Assembly (NCBI GenBank): GCA_947493335.1
Contig: CANLQO010000001.1
Coordinates: 1,612,001-1,676,000 of the forward strand
Length of the DNA: 64,000 nucleotides
Source of the DNA: an uncultured Paracoccaceae bacterium
Lineage (GTDB): Bacteria > Pseudomonadota > Alphaproteobacteria > Rhodobacterales > Rhodobacteraceae
Direction: 5' to 3'
Shown: positions 28,925-37,751 of the stretch, in pieces
Numbering within the stretch: the stretch's first letter is position 1
Layout of the letters: every line of letters starts with the position of its first letter
The notes under the pieces: generated by a model
What the model saw: only the letters and a program-made list of their open reading frames with translations
Told to the model about the DNA's origin: nothing
Database searches by the model: none
Position numbers and translations under genes: made by a program

Positions 28925-30292
28925 ATGACCAAACACCCCGCCAATTCCTGGGAAGCCCGCGCTGACGCGCATTCCTTTTACGGTTTTACCGACCTGCCCA
29001 CCGTCGCCGACCGGGGCACCATCGTGCTGACCCATGGCAAGGGGCCATACGTCTATGACGTGCACGGACGGTCTTATCTGGACGGTAATTCGGGGCTTTG
29101 GAACATGGTGGCAGGCTTTGACCACCCCGGCCTGATCGCTGCCGCCAAGGCGCAATATGACACCTTCCCGGGCTATCACGCCTTCTTTGGCCGGATGTCT
29201 GACCAGACCGTCATGCTGTCGGAAAAGCTGGCCGAGGTCTCTCCGTTTGAACGCGCCAAGGTCTTCTATACCAACTCCGGGTCAGAGGCGAATGACACCA
29301 TGGTCAAGATGCTCTGGTTCCTGTCCGGGGCAGAGGGCAAGCCGCAGCGTCGCAAAATCCTGACCCGCAAGAACGCCTATCACGGTGTCACCGCTGTCGC
29401 GGCCTCCATGACTGGCAAACCTTATAACAGCGTCTTTGGCCTGCCGCTGGATGGCTTCATCCACCTGACTTGCCCGCATTACTGGCGTGAAGGCCGCGAT
29501 GGCGAAAGCGAGGCCGAGTTCACCGCCCGCATGGCGCAAGAGTTGGAAGACGTGATCGCCGCCGAGGGTGCCGACACCATCGCCGGTTTCTTTGCCGAAC
29601 CCGTGATGGGTGCTGGCGGCGTGATCCCCCCCTCCGCCGGATACTTTCAGGCGATCCAGCCGATCCTGAAAAAGCACGGCATCCCCCTGATCGCGGATGA
29701 AGTCATCACCGGCTTTGGTCGCACCGGCAACACATGGGGCTGTGAAACCTACGACTTCGTGCCCGATGCCATCATCTCTTCCAAGAACCTCACCGCCGGG
29801 TTCTTCCCCATGGGCGCGGTGATCCTGGGTCCTGATCTGGCAGACCGGTTGCAAGCCGCGTCAGAGGCCATCGAAGAATTCCCGCACGGCTTCACCGCCT
29901 CTGGTCACCCGGTCGGCTGCGCCATTGCCTTGAAGGCCATCGACGTGGTGATGAACGAGGGACTGATTGATAATGTGCAAGCTTTGACGCCTTTATTCGA
30001 AGAAGGCCTGGCTCGGATCGCAGAAAAAGCCAATATTGGCGAATGGCGCGGCAAGGGTTTGATGGGCGCGGTCGAAGCGGTGAAGGACAAAGACAGTAAA
30101 ACGCCGTTCGACGGGTCGTTGTCCGTCAGCGAGCGCATTGCCAATGCTTGCACCGATCAAGGGCTGATCTGTCGCCCGCTTGGTCAGGCCGTTGTGCTCT
30201 GCCCCGCGTTCATCCTGACCGAAAGCCAGATGGACGAGATGTTTGACAAACTCAACCGCGCGCTGGATGGGGTCTTTGCCGAAGTGGGCTAG
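28925..30292 (+). CDS. Class III pyridoxal-phosphate aminotransferase (putrescine/beta-alanine:pyruvate type)
   Basis: A 455-residue fold-type I omega-aminotransferase. NSGSEANDTMVKML near residue 117 and IADEVITGFGRTG near 256 are typical, and the pyridoxal-phosphate Lys is Lys287 in IISSKNLTAG. Such enzymes move an amino group from a terminal amine to pyruvate. Within this cluster it fits an early or late step of polyamine breakdown; the gamma-glutamylation route and a direct SpuC-like route both use one. The ATG at 28925 is preferred over an upstream in-frame start. Confidence 0.9.
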   Translation: MTKHPANSWEARADAHSFYGFTDLPTVADRGTIVLTHGKGPYVYDVHGRSYLDGNSGLWNMVAGFDHPGLIAAAKAQYDTFPGYHAFFGRMSDQTVMLSEKLAEVSPFERAKVFYTNSGSEANDTMVKMLWFLSGAEGKPQRRKILTRKNAYHGVTAVAASMTGKPYNSVFGLPLDGFIHLTCPHYWREGRDGESEAEFTARMAQELEDVIAAEGADTIAGFFAEPVMGAGGVIPPSAGYFQAIQPILKKHGIPLIADEVITGFGRTGNTWGCETYDFVPDAIISSKNLTAGFFPMGAVILGPDLADRLQAASEAIEEFPHGFTASGHPVGCAIALKAIDVVMNEGLIDNVQALTPLFEEGLARIAEKANIGEWRGKGLMGAVEAVKDKDSKTPFDGSLSVSERIANACTDQGLICRPLGQAVVLCPAFILTESQMDEMFDKLNRALDGVFAEVG

Positions 30293-30298
30293 ACAGCA

Positions 30299-31402
30299 CT
30301 ACGGCCCGGCCCCATCCGCCAGAACCCGTTTCAGGATCGCGGGCCGGTAATCGGGATTCGCCTCCATGAACCGGTGGGTAAAGGCGGCAATCTCTGCCGC
30401 ACTTTGCGGGCCCGCGCGGTCCGCGGCAAAGACCTTCTGTCGCAACATGGAAGGGATCGGACCCGGCTCAATCCAGGGCTCTGGGCGCAGATCCGGCAAA
30501 AGCGTCAACCCCGCCGCCTCTGCCCCCGCGACGACAAAGTCGAACGGCGGTCGGACCAGATCGTCCCGCTCTGATTTGCCGCCCAAATGGCGGTGATCGC
30601 CGGGAAACCACTTTTGCTGGAACGTGCCGTCCATTATCCCGTCGCTGGCATCAAGCGCCTGAAAGTTCTCAAACAACTCCGGCTGATACATCTTGCTGCG
30701 CTCGTCGATTGCCACGGCATGCCGGGCGGACTGCACAAAGCGTGACACATTGCTGTCATGGGCCTGCATCCCACTGCGCCTGCGCCCGCCTTTGCGGCGT
30801 CCGACGGGCAAGGTGACTGCGCTCACGCAATCCCAAAGACCGATGTAGTCAAGCGTCAGCAAGATCGGCTTTTCCAACCCATGCGCTTCGCGCCAATGCA
30901 ACTCTGCGATGCTTGTGGCATAGCGCGGTGATACCTTGGCGCGATACTTGAAACTTTCCGGCGACCAGGGCTGGGTGCGGTGATCGGTGTGGCGGCTGAT
31001 TTCGCGGAACACCGACGTGCGGACCGACCGCACATTGTCCGCATCCAGCAAACCCACACTGCGGATCACATCCGCCAGCCGCCGCGCGATATGCGCGCCC
31101 CGCGACCAGCCAAAGAAAAAGATCTGGTCACCGGGTTCGTAGTTAAAGACCAACTGGCGGTAACATTCCTCGACAATGACCGCCGCGCCCCAGCCCAGCG
31201 CGCCGCCCATATAGCGGTCGATCCCCCGCGCCAGCACCCCGGTGCCATAGCCTGTGCCGACGCCGCGGTGGTAAAAAATCACTTGCTTTTGCCCAAGCGC
31301 ATCGGTGCGTGCCACCCTTTGCGCCAGCCGCACAACGTTCGAGGGCGGGTCGGCCTCGGAATTGGCCCAGGTGCCATCAATCAGGAAAATCAGCTTCTTC
31401 AT
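30299..31402 (-). CDS. DUF2235-domain alpha/beta-hydrolase-like protein
   Basis: A 367-residue protein of the DUF2235 family, which includes phospholipase effectors and cytosolic hydrolases. It begins KKLIFLIDGTWANSEADP; FFFGWSRGAHIARRLADVI near residue 108 holds the nucleophile Ser in a G-x-S-x-G motif, and IGLWDCVSAV near 190 and WFPGDHRHLGG near 275 supply the other active-site segments. There are no type VI secretion genes nearby and no signal peptide, so a secreted effector role is not supported. The ATG at 31402 is used instead of an upstream start at 31429. Confidence 0.85.
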   Translation of the reverse strand: MKKLIFLIDGTWANSEADPPSNVVRLAQRVARTDALGQKQVIFYHRGVGTGYGTGVLARGIDRYMGGALGWGAAVIVEECYRQLVFNYEPGDQIFFFGWSRGAHIARRLADVIRSVGLLDADNVRSVRTSVFREISRHTDHRTQPWSPESFKYRAKVSPRYATSIAELHWREAHGLEKPILLTLDYIGLWDCVSAVTLPVGRRKGGRRRSGMQAHDSNVSRFVQSARHAVAIDERSKMYQPELFENFQALDASDGIMDGTFQQKWFPGDHRHLGGKSERDDLVRPPFDFVVAGAEAAGLTLLPDLRPEPWIEPGPIPSMLRQKVFAADRAGPQSAAEIAAFTHRFMEANPDYRPAILKRVLADGAGP

Positions 31403-31462
31403 GTGCAATCCGTCGTGTCGTTCAATCACATAACGCTAGCACACCAAGAGCGTCGAAAGGGC

Positions 31463-32101
31463 CTAACTTTTGCGCCGCAGCTTTCTGTAAAACTGCTTGT
31501 TCCTTTGCACAAAATCATCAATCGCCGCACCCAGCCCACCCAGTTGCTGCCCCTTGAGGTAGAAATACCCCGCCGCGGCCCCAATAAAGGCGCCCACCAT
31601 ATCCACGATCAGGTCGGCCATGGTGTCCACCAACCCGGATTTCTGCATGTTCAGGCCAAAGATCTGATCCATCCCGAACTCAAAGATTTCCCACATCGTG
31701 CCAATCGCAATGGCCGTGGCAAAGGTCAGCACCGCAATCGCCAGCGGTGGGGCGGCAAAGCGGTCGCCCTCGAACAGCATGAAAATAAACAGAAAACCGA
31801 TCAACCCAAACCCAAGGGCAGAGCCGAAGTGAAGCACAATGTCCCACCACCAGTAGCGTTCGTAAAAGTCAAAGACTTCGCCCAGAAAAAGCGTGCCAAA
31901 GATGAAAAAGACGCTGGCCAGCAGGAACGACGGCGGCAGGTCAATCCCGATCCAGCGCGCAAACCGGCGCGGCGACAGCGTCAGCACCCATGTGGCAAGC
32001 GCCACAAAGACGACCGACCATTGCGCCTCAAAAACCGCGATGCCCGCCGCGATCAGCAGGACCGCCTGCATGATCCGGATAAAAAGCTCTGATCTGAACA
32101 T
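31463..32101 (-). CDS. Integral membrane protein, DUF2238/YjdF-like
   Basis: About 212 residues with six hydrophobic segments. WWWDIVLHFGSALGFGLIG and IGTMWEIFEFGMDQIF, followed by VDTMADLIVDMVGAFIGA, recall the YjdF/DUF2238 group, where acidic residues within helices are conserved. The ATG at 32101 lies 34 bases from the divergent EEP-family gene, so both likely share a promoter region. Function unknown. Confidence 0.65.
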   Translation of the reverse strand: MFRSELFIRIMQAVLLIAAGIAVFEAQWSVVFVALATWVLTLSPRRFARWIGIDLPPSFLLASVFFIFGTLFLGEVFDFYERYWWWDIVLHFGSALGFGLIGFLFIFMLFEGDRFAAPPLAIAVLTFATAIAIGTMWEIFEFGMDQIFGLNMQKSGLVDTMADLIVDMVGAFIGAAAGYFYLKGQQLGGLGAAIDDFVQRNKQFYRKLRRKS

Positions 32102-32135
32102 CGTATTGCCCCGCGCCTTGCCCCATATCGGAGGG

Positions 32136-32864
32136 ATGAACGCCCCAACAGACATAGGCCTGCGCGTCGCCAGCTACAATATCCGCGCCGGATTGGGCAC
32201 CGATCTGCGGCGCGACCCTGCACGCACGCTGGCCACGATTGCGGCCCTTCACGCGCAGATTGTCGTGCTGCAAGAGGCAGACTTTCGTTTGGGTCACAGG
32301 CCCTCGGCCCTGCCACGTCAGCAGATCGCGGACACCGGCCTTGCACCGGTCGACTTTGGCGGCCACCCCGATAGCCTCGGCTGGCACGGCATCGCGATGT
32401 TGGCGGCACCTGACGTGCAGATGTCCGGCCAGACCCACATTGATCTGCCGGGGTTGGAGCCTCGGGGCGCCATCATCGCCGACGCCGAAACCGCCATCGG
32501 CCCATTGCGTATCGTCGGCATCCACCTTGGCCTTCTGCGTTACAACCGCCGCCGTCAATTGGACCATCTGCGACATACGCTTGCCGACAAACCACCGCGC
32601 CCGACCCTGATCCTCGGCGATTTCAACGAATGGAGTGTGACGCGCGGTCTGGGCCGCATCGCCCGCGACTTCGTGATCCTCACCCCCGGGCGCAGTTTTC
32701 CGGCCCGCCGCCCGCTTCTGGCCCTCGACCGCATCGCCCACAGCCCTGATTTATCCGTCACCTCTGTGCCTCTGCCGCCGGTGCCGCCGGGCCCGCACGC
32801 CTCAGACCACCGGCCCATTCTGGCGCATGTCACCCCCATTGCCGCGGCGCGGTCAGACGGCTAG
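32136..32864 (+). CDS. Endonuclease/exonuclease/phosphatase (EEP) family hydrolase
   Basis: A 242-residue EEP-fold metal-dependent hydrolase. All main motifs are there: RVASYNIRAGLG (catalytic Asn), VVLQEADF (metal Glu), IVGIHLGLL (His), LILGDFNEW (Asp and Asn) and the closing SDHRPILAH (Asp-His). Substrates in this superfamily are nucleic acids, phosphoinositides or sphingolipids; this cannot be narrowed. The start is odd: GGAGGG touches the ATG with almost no spacer, and no other ATG, GTG or TTG is close enough to keep the first motif. Confidence 0.85.
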   Translation: MNAPTDIGLRVASYNIRAGLGTDLRRDPARTLATIAALHAQIVVLQEADFRLGHRPSALPRQQIADTGLAPVDFGGHPDSLGWHGIAMLAAPDVQMSGQTHIDLPGLEPRGAIIADAETAIGPLRIVGIHLGLLRYNRRRQLDHLRHTLADKPPRPTLILGDFNEWSVTRGLGRIARDFVILTPGRSFPARRPLLALDRIAHSPDLSVTSVPLPPVPPGPHASDHRPILAHVTPIAAARSDG

Positions 32865-32893
32865 TTTCGCCCGGAAACGAAAGGACGACCCAA

Positions 32894-33289
32894 ATGGCAT
32901 TTCGCGGCGCAGGCGGCACAGAGGGAGGCGGCGGAGCATTCCTGATCGGCATCGCCATGATGATCGTGGGTGGCTATCTGCTGCTGAACAACATCGTGGT
33001 CCGGCCCGTCCTTGGCTTTGGCATGGTGGCCTTTCGCCTTGGCGGTCTGCCGATCACGACAGGTATTATCCTGATCCCCTTCGTCTTTGGCGTGGCGCTG
33101 ATCTTTTACAACAGCCGCAACTGGCTGGGCTGGCTTCTGGCCTGTGGGTCACTTCTGGCGCTTGTGGGCGGCGTGATCGCCAATATGACGCTGCAATTTG
33201 CGGCCATCAGCGCCTTTGATCTGATCGTGATCCTTGTGCTTGTCGCCGGTGGGCTTGGCCTGTTCCTGCGATCCTTGCGGGCCTCGTGA
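32894..33289 (+). CDS. Small hydrophobic membrane protein
   Basis: A 131-residue protein with a Gly-rich start and about four membrane helices (FLIGIAMMIVGGYLLLNNI, GIILIPFVFGVALIFYN, WLLACGSLLALVGGVIANM and LIVILVLVAGGLGLFL). It lies 29 bases after the EEP gene and ends just before the convergent Sel1 gene. I do not recognise the family. Confidence 0.7.
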   Translation: MAFRGAGGTEGGGGAFLIGIAMMIVGGYLLLNNIVVRPVLGFGMVAFRLGGLPITTGIILIPFVFGVALIFYNSRNWLGWLLACGSLLALVGGVIANMTLQFAAISAFDLIVILVLVAGGLGLFLRSLRAS

Positions 33290-33760
33290 TCAGTTGAACG
33301 GATACATCCAGACCCGATAATCATCGACCAGGATTTCGGCTTTTGCGCGCTCTTCCGCCGTCAGACGCGGCGTGATTTCCTCCAGTGAATCAAGTGCATC
33401 GGGGTCGCCCCCTATTGCCGACAGGGCATACCACAGATAGGCTCTGACCATGTCCGGCGCGGGCAATCCGCGTCCCACTTCATAGTACCAGCCAAGCCCC
33501 GATTGTGCCCCCGGATGCCCTTTCAACGACGCCCTGAGATACCAGTCAAACGCACGCACGTCATCGCGCGGCACGCCAAGGCCCATGGCATACATCACAC
33601 CAATCAGCTCTTCGGCATCCGCATTGCCCGACCGCGCATAAAGCTCGAACATTTCGCGCGCCTCTTCAAAGGCACCCGCCTCCATCAGGTCGCGCGCCTC
33701 TTCCATATCCGCCGCCGCAGCCCCCGCCCACAGGCACAGGGCCATCGCTATATTGCGCAT
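33290..33760 (-). CDS. Sel1-like repeat protein with signal peptide
   Basis: A 156-residue exported protein: signal peptide RNIAMALCLWAGAAAADME, then Sel1/TPR-like helices (EARDLMEAGAFEEAREMF, EELIGVMYAMGLGVPRD with ADEL-type repeats, SGLGWYYEVGRGLPAP) that bind other proteins. The minus-strand ribosome-binding site AAGGAGA sits nine bases before the ATG at 33760, so this start is well supported. Its 5' end overlaps the beginning of the MauG-like gene on the other strand. Confidence 0.85.
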   Translation of the reverse strand: MRNIAMALCLWAGAAAADMEEARDLMEAGAFEEAREMFELYARSGNADAEELIGVMYAMGLGVPRDDVRAFDWYLRASLKGHPGAQSGLGWYYEVGRGLPAPDMVRAYLWYALSAIGGDPDALDSLEEITPRLTAEERAKAEILVDDYRVWMYPFN

Positions 33761-35020
33761 CTCTTCTGTCTCCTTGCGGCCCCTGCAGCGGCCCAGATCA
33801 GCGCTGACGATTACATCCCCGCCGATCCGGCACAAGCCCGCCTGGGCCAGCTTTTGTTCTACGACAAGGTGCTTTCGGGCAACCGCAATATCTCATGCGG
33901 GACCTGCCACCACCATGACCACGCGGGCGGTGATGGTCTGTCCCTTGGCATTGGCGAAGGCGGCGAAGGCGTTGGCCCCGATCGCACCCCCGGCACCGGC
34001 ATCGACCAGATCAAGAAACGCATCCCGCGCAACGCGCCAGCACTTTGGAATATCGGCCATAACTCCATCGACGTGCTCTTTCATGACGGCCGCCTCTCGG
34101 TCTCGGATATCTATGGCAACGGCTTCAACTCTCCCGCGGAAGAATGGCTGCCCCAAGGCCTCGACAACATCGTCGCGGCGCAAGCCCTCTTTCCGCTGAC
34201 TGCGCAGTTCGAGATGGCGGGCAATCCCGGTGAAAACGACGTGATCGGTGCCGTGCGCAATCGCATCGACCGGGGCTGGCCGATCATCGCCAAACGGGTC
34301 CGCACGATCCCGGCATATGGCGAGATGTTTGTCGCGACCTTCCCGCACATCACCCATCCCAGCGAGGTCACCATTGTCGAGATCGCCAATGCGCTCGCCG
34401 CTTTCATGACCACCGAATGGCGCTCCTCCGACAGCGCTTATGACGCCTGGCTCACCGGCACACCTCTGCTTGACGACGCCGAACGCGGTCGGCAACTCTT
34501 TACTTCACTGCGCTGCGCCGCCTGCCATTCGGGCCCGCTGTTCACCGATCAGGACTTTCACGCGCTCGCCGTGCCTGCCTTCGGTCCCGGCCGGACCCGG
34601 CGCTTTGATCCGATGCCCCGCGATGTGGGCCGCATGGGTGAAACCGACCTGCTCTCCGATGCCTACAAGTTCCGCACGCCAAGCCTGCGCAATGTGGCGC
34701 TGACCGCGCCTTACGGCCATAACGGCGCCTTCCCGACGCTGGATGCGATGATCCGCCATCACGCCGGTCAGGACATCTGGACCCCGGCCATGGCCGCGCT
34801 GCCTGACGTCCCGTGGCTGGCACCCGGAGACTTCGCCATCCGCGCCGATACCCGCGAAATGGCACGCCTTGCTGCCGCGCGAGACCTCCCCACTTTCAAC
34901 GTCACCGACGCCGAAATCGCCGACCTCGTGGCCTTCCTGCAGGCCCTCACCGGTGCAACGGTCGACACCCGCCCGAGGGGCCGCCCCGACAGCGTTCCCT
35001 CGGGCCTTCCCGTCGACTAA
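33752..35020 (+). CDS. MauG/cytochrome c peroxidase-like dihaem protein (start codon uncertain)
   Basis: An exported dihaem c-type protein of about 422 residues. The first haem site is CGTCH near residue 50 after ARLGQLLFYDKVLSGN, the second CAACH near 258 after AERGRQLFTSLR; KFRTPSLRNVALTAPYGHNG and the Met/His-containing end follow the peroxidase pattern. The signal-like segment IAHLFCLLAAPAAAQ has no ATG, GTG or TTG in frame beside it: the frame continues upstream to a TTG at 33503 and an ATG at 33515, both inside the antisense coding region. I place the start at ATT (33752) as a provisional choice. A close paralogue lies at 43986-45302. Confidence 0.75.
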   Translation: MAHLFCLLAAPAAAQISADDYIPADPAQARLGQLLFYDKVLSGNRNISCGTCHHHDHAGGDGLSLGIGEGGEGVGPDRTPGTGIDQIKKRIPRNAPALWNIGHNSIDVLFHDGRLSVSDIYGNGFNSPAEEWLPQGLDNIVAAQALFPLTAQFEMAGNPGENDVIGAVRNRIDRGWPIIAKRVRTIPAYGEMFVATFPHITHPSEVTIVEIANALAAFMTTEWRSSDSAYDAWLTGTPLLDDAERGRQLFTSLRCAACHSGPLFTDQDFHALAVPAFGPGRTRRFDPMPRDVGRMGETDLLSDAYKFRTPSLRNVALTAPYGHNGAFPTLDAMIRHHAGQDIWTPAMAALPDVPWLAPGDFAIRADTREMARLAAARDLPTFNVTDAEIADLVAFLQALTGATVDTRPRGRPDSVPSGLPVD

Positions 35021-35021
35021 A

Positions 35022-35082
35022 TCTTTCTTTTGAAACCAAATATGCCGGGGGAGTCCGCTTTAGCGGACGGGGGCTGGCCCCC
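35022..35082 (+). repeat. Intergenic repeat with two stem-loops
   Basis: Starts one base after the MauG-like stop. The core TCTTTCTTTTGAAACC is followed by AAATATGCCGGGGGAGTC, then stem-loop one GTCCGC-TTTA-GCGGAC (35053-35068) and stem-loop two GGGGGC-TG-GCCCCC (35070-35082). The same layout occurs at about 48.2 kb with a different first stem, so the pairing is preserved while the letters change. Confidence 0.8.
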
Positions 35083-35111
35083 ATTTGGGGTGGGTGGGCG
35101 GGCACCGCCCC

Positions 35112-36287
35112 TCACCCCCGGATCAGCACACCCAGATCGGCCACATTCGTGCCAGTTGCCTCTGTCACCAGCAGATCACCGGCCTCTTTTAGCGCCGCGA
35201 AGCTGTCGTTATTGGCCAGCAATCCATCCACATCCGCAATCCGCGCCAGCGTGCCCTGATCCACCAGACCGCCTGCGGCATCCGTTGGGCCATCACGCCC
35301 GTCCGATCCCCCTTGCAGACAGACCCAATCCTGCCAACCCCGCGCCTTTGCTTCCAGCGCAATCCGCAGGGCCAACTCCTGATTGCGCCCGCCGCGGCCG
35401 TTGCCTTTCAGCACAACCGTGGTCTCGCCGCCCCAGATCGTCACGCCGGGGCGCGCCGCGTCGCAGATCAGCTTGGCGGCATCCGCCACGTCACCTTCCA
35501 CCGGGTCCAGCACATGGCAATCGCCCGCCACAGCCTGCATCGCCGCAACGCTCAACGCGTTCGACCCCACAAGCACATTGCGCGCCTCAGGCAGCGCCGG
35601 GGCCACATGCTCCGCCTCCAGATGCGCCTTGACCGAACCCGGCAACCCATCCCAGATCGCAGCCTCTTTCAGCACCGCCACGGCCTCGGCCGCCGTGCCA
35701 ATCGGTGCCACCGTCGGTCCGCTGGCAATCACCGCCAGATCATCGCCCACCACATCCGACAGGATCAGCGCCGTCACCGGCCCGCCCGCCGCGCGCAACA
35801 TGCCCCCGCCCTTCAGGTCCGACAGTTGCTGCCGCACGAGGTTCATCGCCGTGATCTCCAGACCGCCCGCAAGCAAAGCCCGGTTGACCGCCTGCTTATC
35901 CGCAAGCGACACCCCCGCCACCGGGGCAGGCAACAAGGCAGAGCCGCCGCCCGACATCAGCACCAGCACCGGGCCATCCGCATCCCGAAGCGCGGCCAAC
36001 ACCCGCTGCCCTGCGGCCAGACCGTTCTCATCGGGCACCGGATGCCCTGCCGCCAAAACCTCGGCCCCCGCCAAAGGTCCCGCATTTTCGTAGTTTGTCA
36101 CCACCAGCGCGGGCACGCCTGGAAAGGCCTCCAGCGCGGGCCCTGCCATGGCGCGCGCGGCCTTGCCGACGGCCACGATCAGAACCGGCGGGGTCACCGC
36201 ATCAAGATGGCGTTTGACTGCGGCCGCTGGGTCCGCTGCCGCGACTCCGGCCTGAAAAATCCGGGTTGCAATCTGTCGTTTGTCCAT
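35112..36287 (-). CDS. Glycerate 2-kinase (type 2, GckA/TtuD-like)
   Basis: About 391 residues, MOFRL-type glycerate kinase that phosphorylates glycerate with ATP. Motifs are VGKAARAMAG near residue 45, AGHPVPDENG near 85, LVLMSGGGSALLPAP near 110, and GGRNQELALRIA near 305 with SDGRDGPTDAAGGLVD near 335. In this family the product is usually 2-phosphoglycerate. It would feed the product of a tartronate or sugar-acid route into central metabolism. It lies next to xylB on the same strand; whether it belongs to the xylose unit is open. ATG at 36287 is used rather than a TTG three codons upstream. Confidence 0.9.
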   Translation of the reverse strand: MDKRQIATRIFQAGVAAADPAAAVKRHLDAVTPPVLIVAVGKAARAMAGPALEAFPGVPALVVTNYENAGPLAGAEVLAAGHPVPDENGLAAGQRVLAALRDADGPVLVLMSGGGSALLPAPVAGVSLADKQAVNRALLAGGLEITAMNLVRQQLSDLKGGGMLRAAGGPVTALILSDVVGDDLAVIASGPTVAPIGTAAEAVAVLKEAAIWDGLPGSVKAHLEAEHVAPALPEARNVLVGSNALSVAAMQAVAGDCHVLDPVEGDVADAAKLICDAARPGVTIWGGETTVVLKGNGRGGRNQELALRIALEAKARGWQDWVCLQGGSDGRDGPTDAAGGLVDQGTLARIADVDGLLANNDSFAALKEAGDLLVTEATGTNVADLGVLIRG

Positions 36288-36314
36288 GGGCCGCAACTAA
36301 GCCGCCATTTCCGG

Positions 36315-37751
36315 TCAGGACAAGCCCTTAATCGCCGCATATCCTGCGCGGTAGCGCTCATGCGCCGCGCCAAAGGCGTCCACCAACTCTGGCACCGGCT
36401 CTACCACGCGGTCGATCTTCGGCGCCGATGCAACATCGACCCCGGCACCTGCCGCCATCATGCCCAGCCTTGCCGCTCCGAATGCGCCGCCAAAATCACC
36501 CGCTACAGGCAGTTCCACCGGCATATCCAGCGCCGTCGCAATCGCCTGCACCCAATAATCCGACTTCGTGCCGCCGCCGACACCAATCAACCGCGCGATC
36601 TTTGTGCCAGTCCCGCTCAGCGCATCAAAACTGTCGCGGAAGGCATGGGTCACCCCTTCCAAGACCGTGCGGGTCAGCGCGGTGCGATCCGTCTCATGCC
36701 CCAGATGCAGGAACTGGCCGCGCACCTGCGCGTCATTATGCGGCGTCCGCTCGCCTCCCAGATAAGGCAGGAACAGCGGCTTGCCCGGCGCCTGCAATGG
36801 TCCAAGGACTCCCGTCAGGTCCGAGGAGGCCTCCCCCGTCACACCGGCCCACCAGTTCAGCGCATCTGCGGCGGCCAGGATCACCCCCATCTGGTGCCAT
36901 GTCCCCGGCAGCGCATGGCAAAACGTGTGTACGGCAGACCCCGCATCGGGTTGGTACGCACCAGAGGCCGCAAACAGCACACCCGACGTGCCCAGCGACA
37001 CAAAAGCCTCGCCCGGTTTCACAACGCCGACACCCACCGCACTTGCGGCATTGTCGCCGCCGCCTCCGGCGATGACCACGCCCTCGGGCAGCCCCCAATC
37101 GGCTGCCAGCGCGGGACGCAGCACACCCGACACCTCAGACCCTTCCACCAGCCTTGGCATCGCGTCGCGATCCAGCCCCGTGGCGGCCAGCAAATCATCC
37201 GACCAATCCCGTGCGCCCACATCCAGCCACGACGTCCCCGCTGCATCCGACATCTCTGCCACATGGTCGCCCGTCAGCCACAGCCGCAGATAATCCTTGG
37301 GCAAAAGCACCTTGGCGATCTGTGCGAAAATCTCAGGCTCATGATTGCGGACCCAGGCGATTTTCGGTGCGGTGAACCCCGGAAAGACGATGTTCCCGGT
37401 CAGCCTGCGAAAGTCCGGGTTATCATCCAGCACCGCAGCCTCTTCGGCCGAGCGTGTGTCGTTCCACAAGATACACGGCCGCAACACCTGATCGGCAGCA
37501 TCCAGCAGGGTCGCCCCATGCATGTGCCCTGACAGGCCAATACCCTTTACCGCATCCAGCGGCACCCGTGCGCCAAGGGCGTTCATTACGCCCTTGCACG
37601 CCTCTACCCAGTCGCCGGGGTTCTGCTCTGACCAGCCATCGTGCGGGCGCTGCACCTGCAAGGGCAGGGCCGCCTCGGCGACCACATTCTGCGCCTCATC
37701 CAGCACGATCCCTTTCAGGGACGACGTGCCCAGATCAAGCCCGATATACAT
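36315..37751 (-). CDS. xylB: Xylulokinase
   Basis: A 478-residue FGGY-family kinase that phosphorylates D-xylulose. [18 protein letters not shown] and GLSGHMHGATLLD near residue 70 are the ATP- and sugar-binding N-terminal parts, with ILWNDTRS near 93; IGVGGGTKSDYWVQ and LPVAGDFGGAFGAA near the end form the FGGY C-terminal domain. The start codon overlaps the xylG stop as TGATG. No xylose isomerase gene is present in the window, so xylulose must come from an isomerase or dehydrogenase elsewhere. Confidence 0.92.
   Translation of the reverse strand: MYIGLDLGTSSLKGIVLDEAQNVVAEAALPLQVQRPHDGWSEQNPGDWVEACKGVMNALGARVPLDAVKGIGLSGHMHGATLLDAADQVLRPCILWNDTRSAEEAAVLDDNPDFRRLTGNIVFPGFTAPKIAWVRNHEPEIFAQIAKVLLPKDYLRLWLTGDHVAEMSDAAGTSWLDVGARDWSDDLLAATGLDRDAMPRLVEGSEVSGVLRPALAADWGLPEGVVIAGGGGDNAASAVGVGVVKPGEAFVSLGTSGVLFAASGAYQPDAGSAVHTFCHALPGTWHQMGVILAAADALNWWAGVTGEASSDLTGVLGPLQAPGKPLFLPYLGGERTPHNDAQVRGQFLHLGHETDRTALTRTVLEGVTHAFRDSFDALSGTGTKIARLIGVGGGTKSDYWVQAIATALDMPVELPVAGDFGGAFGAARLGMMAAGAGVDVASAPKIDRVVEPVPELVDAFGAAHERYRAGYAAIKGLS

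Noticed and set aside
35313-37532. 739-codon plus-strand open frame
   Set aside because: It is antisense to glycerate 2-kinase and xylB, both with full family motifs. Composition is Arg/His/Pro-rich, typical of a high-GC shadow frame.
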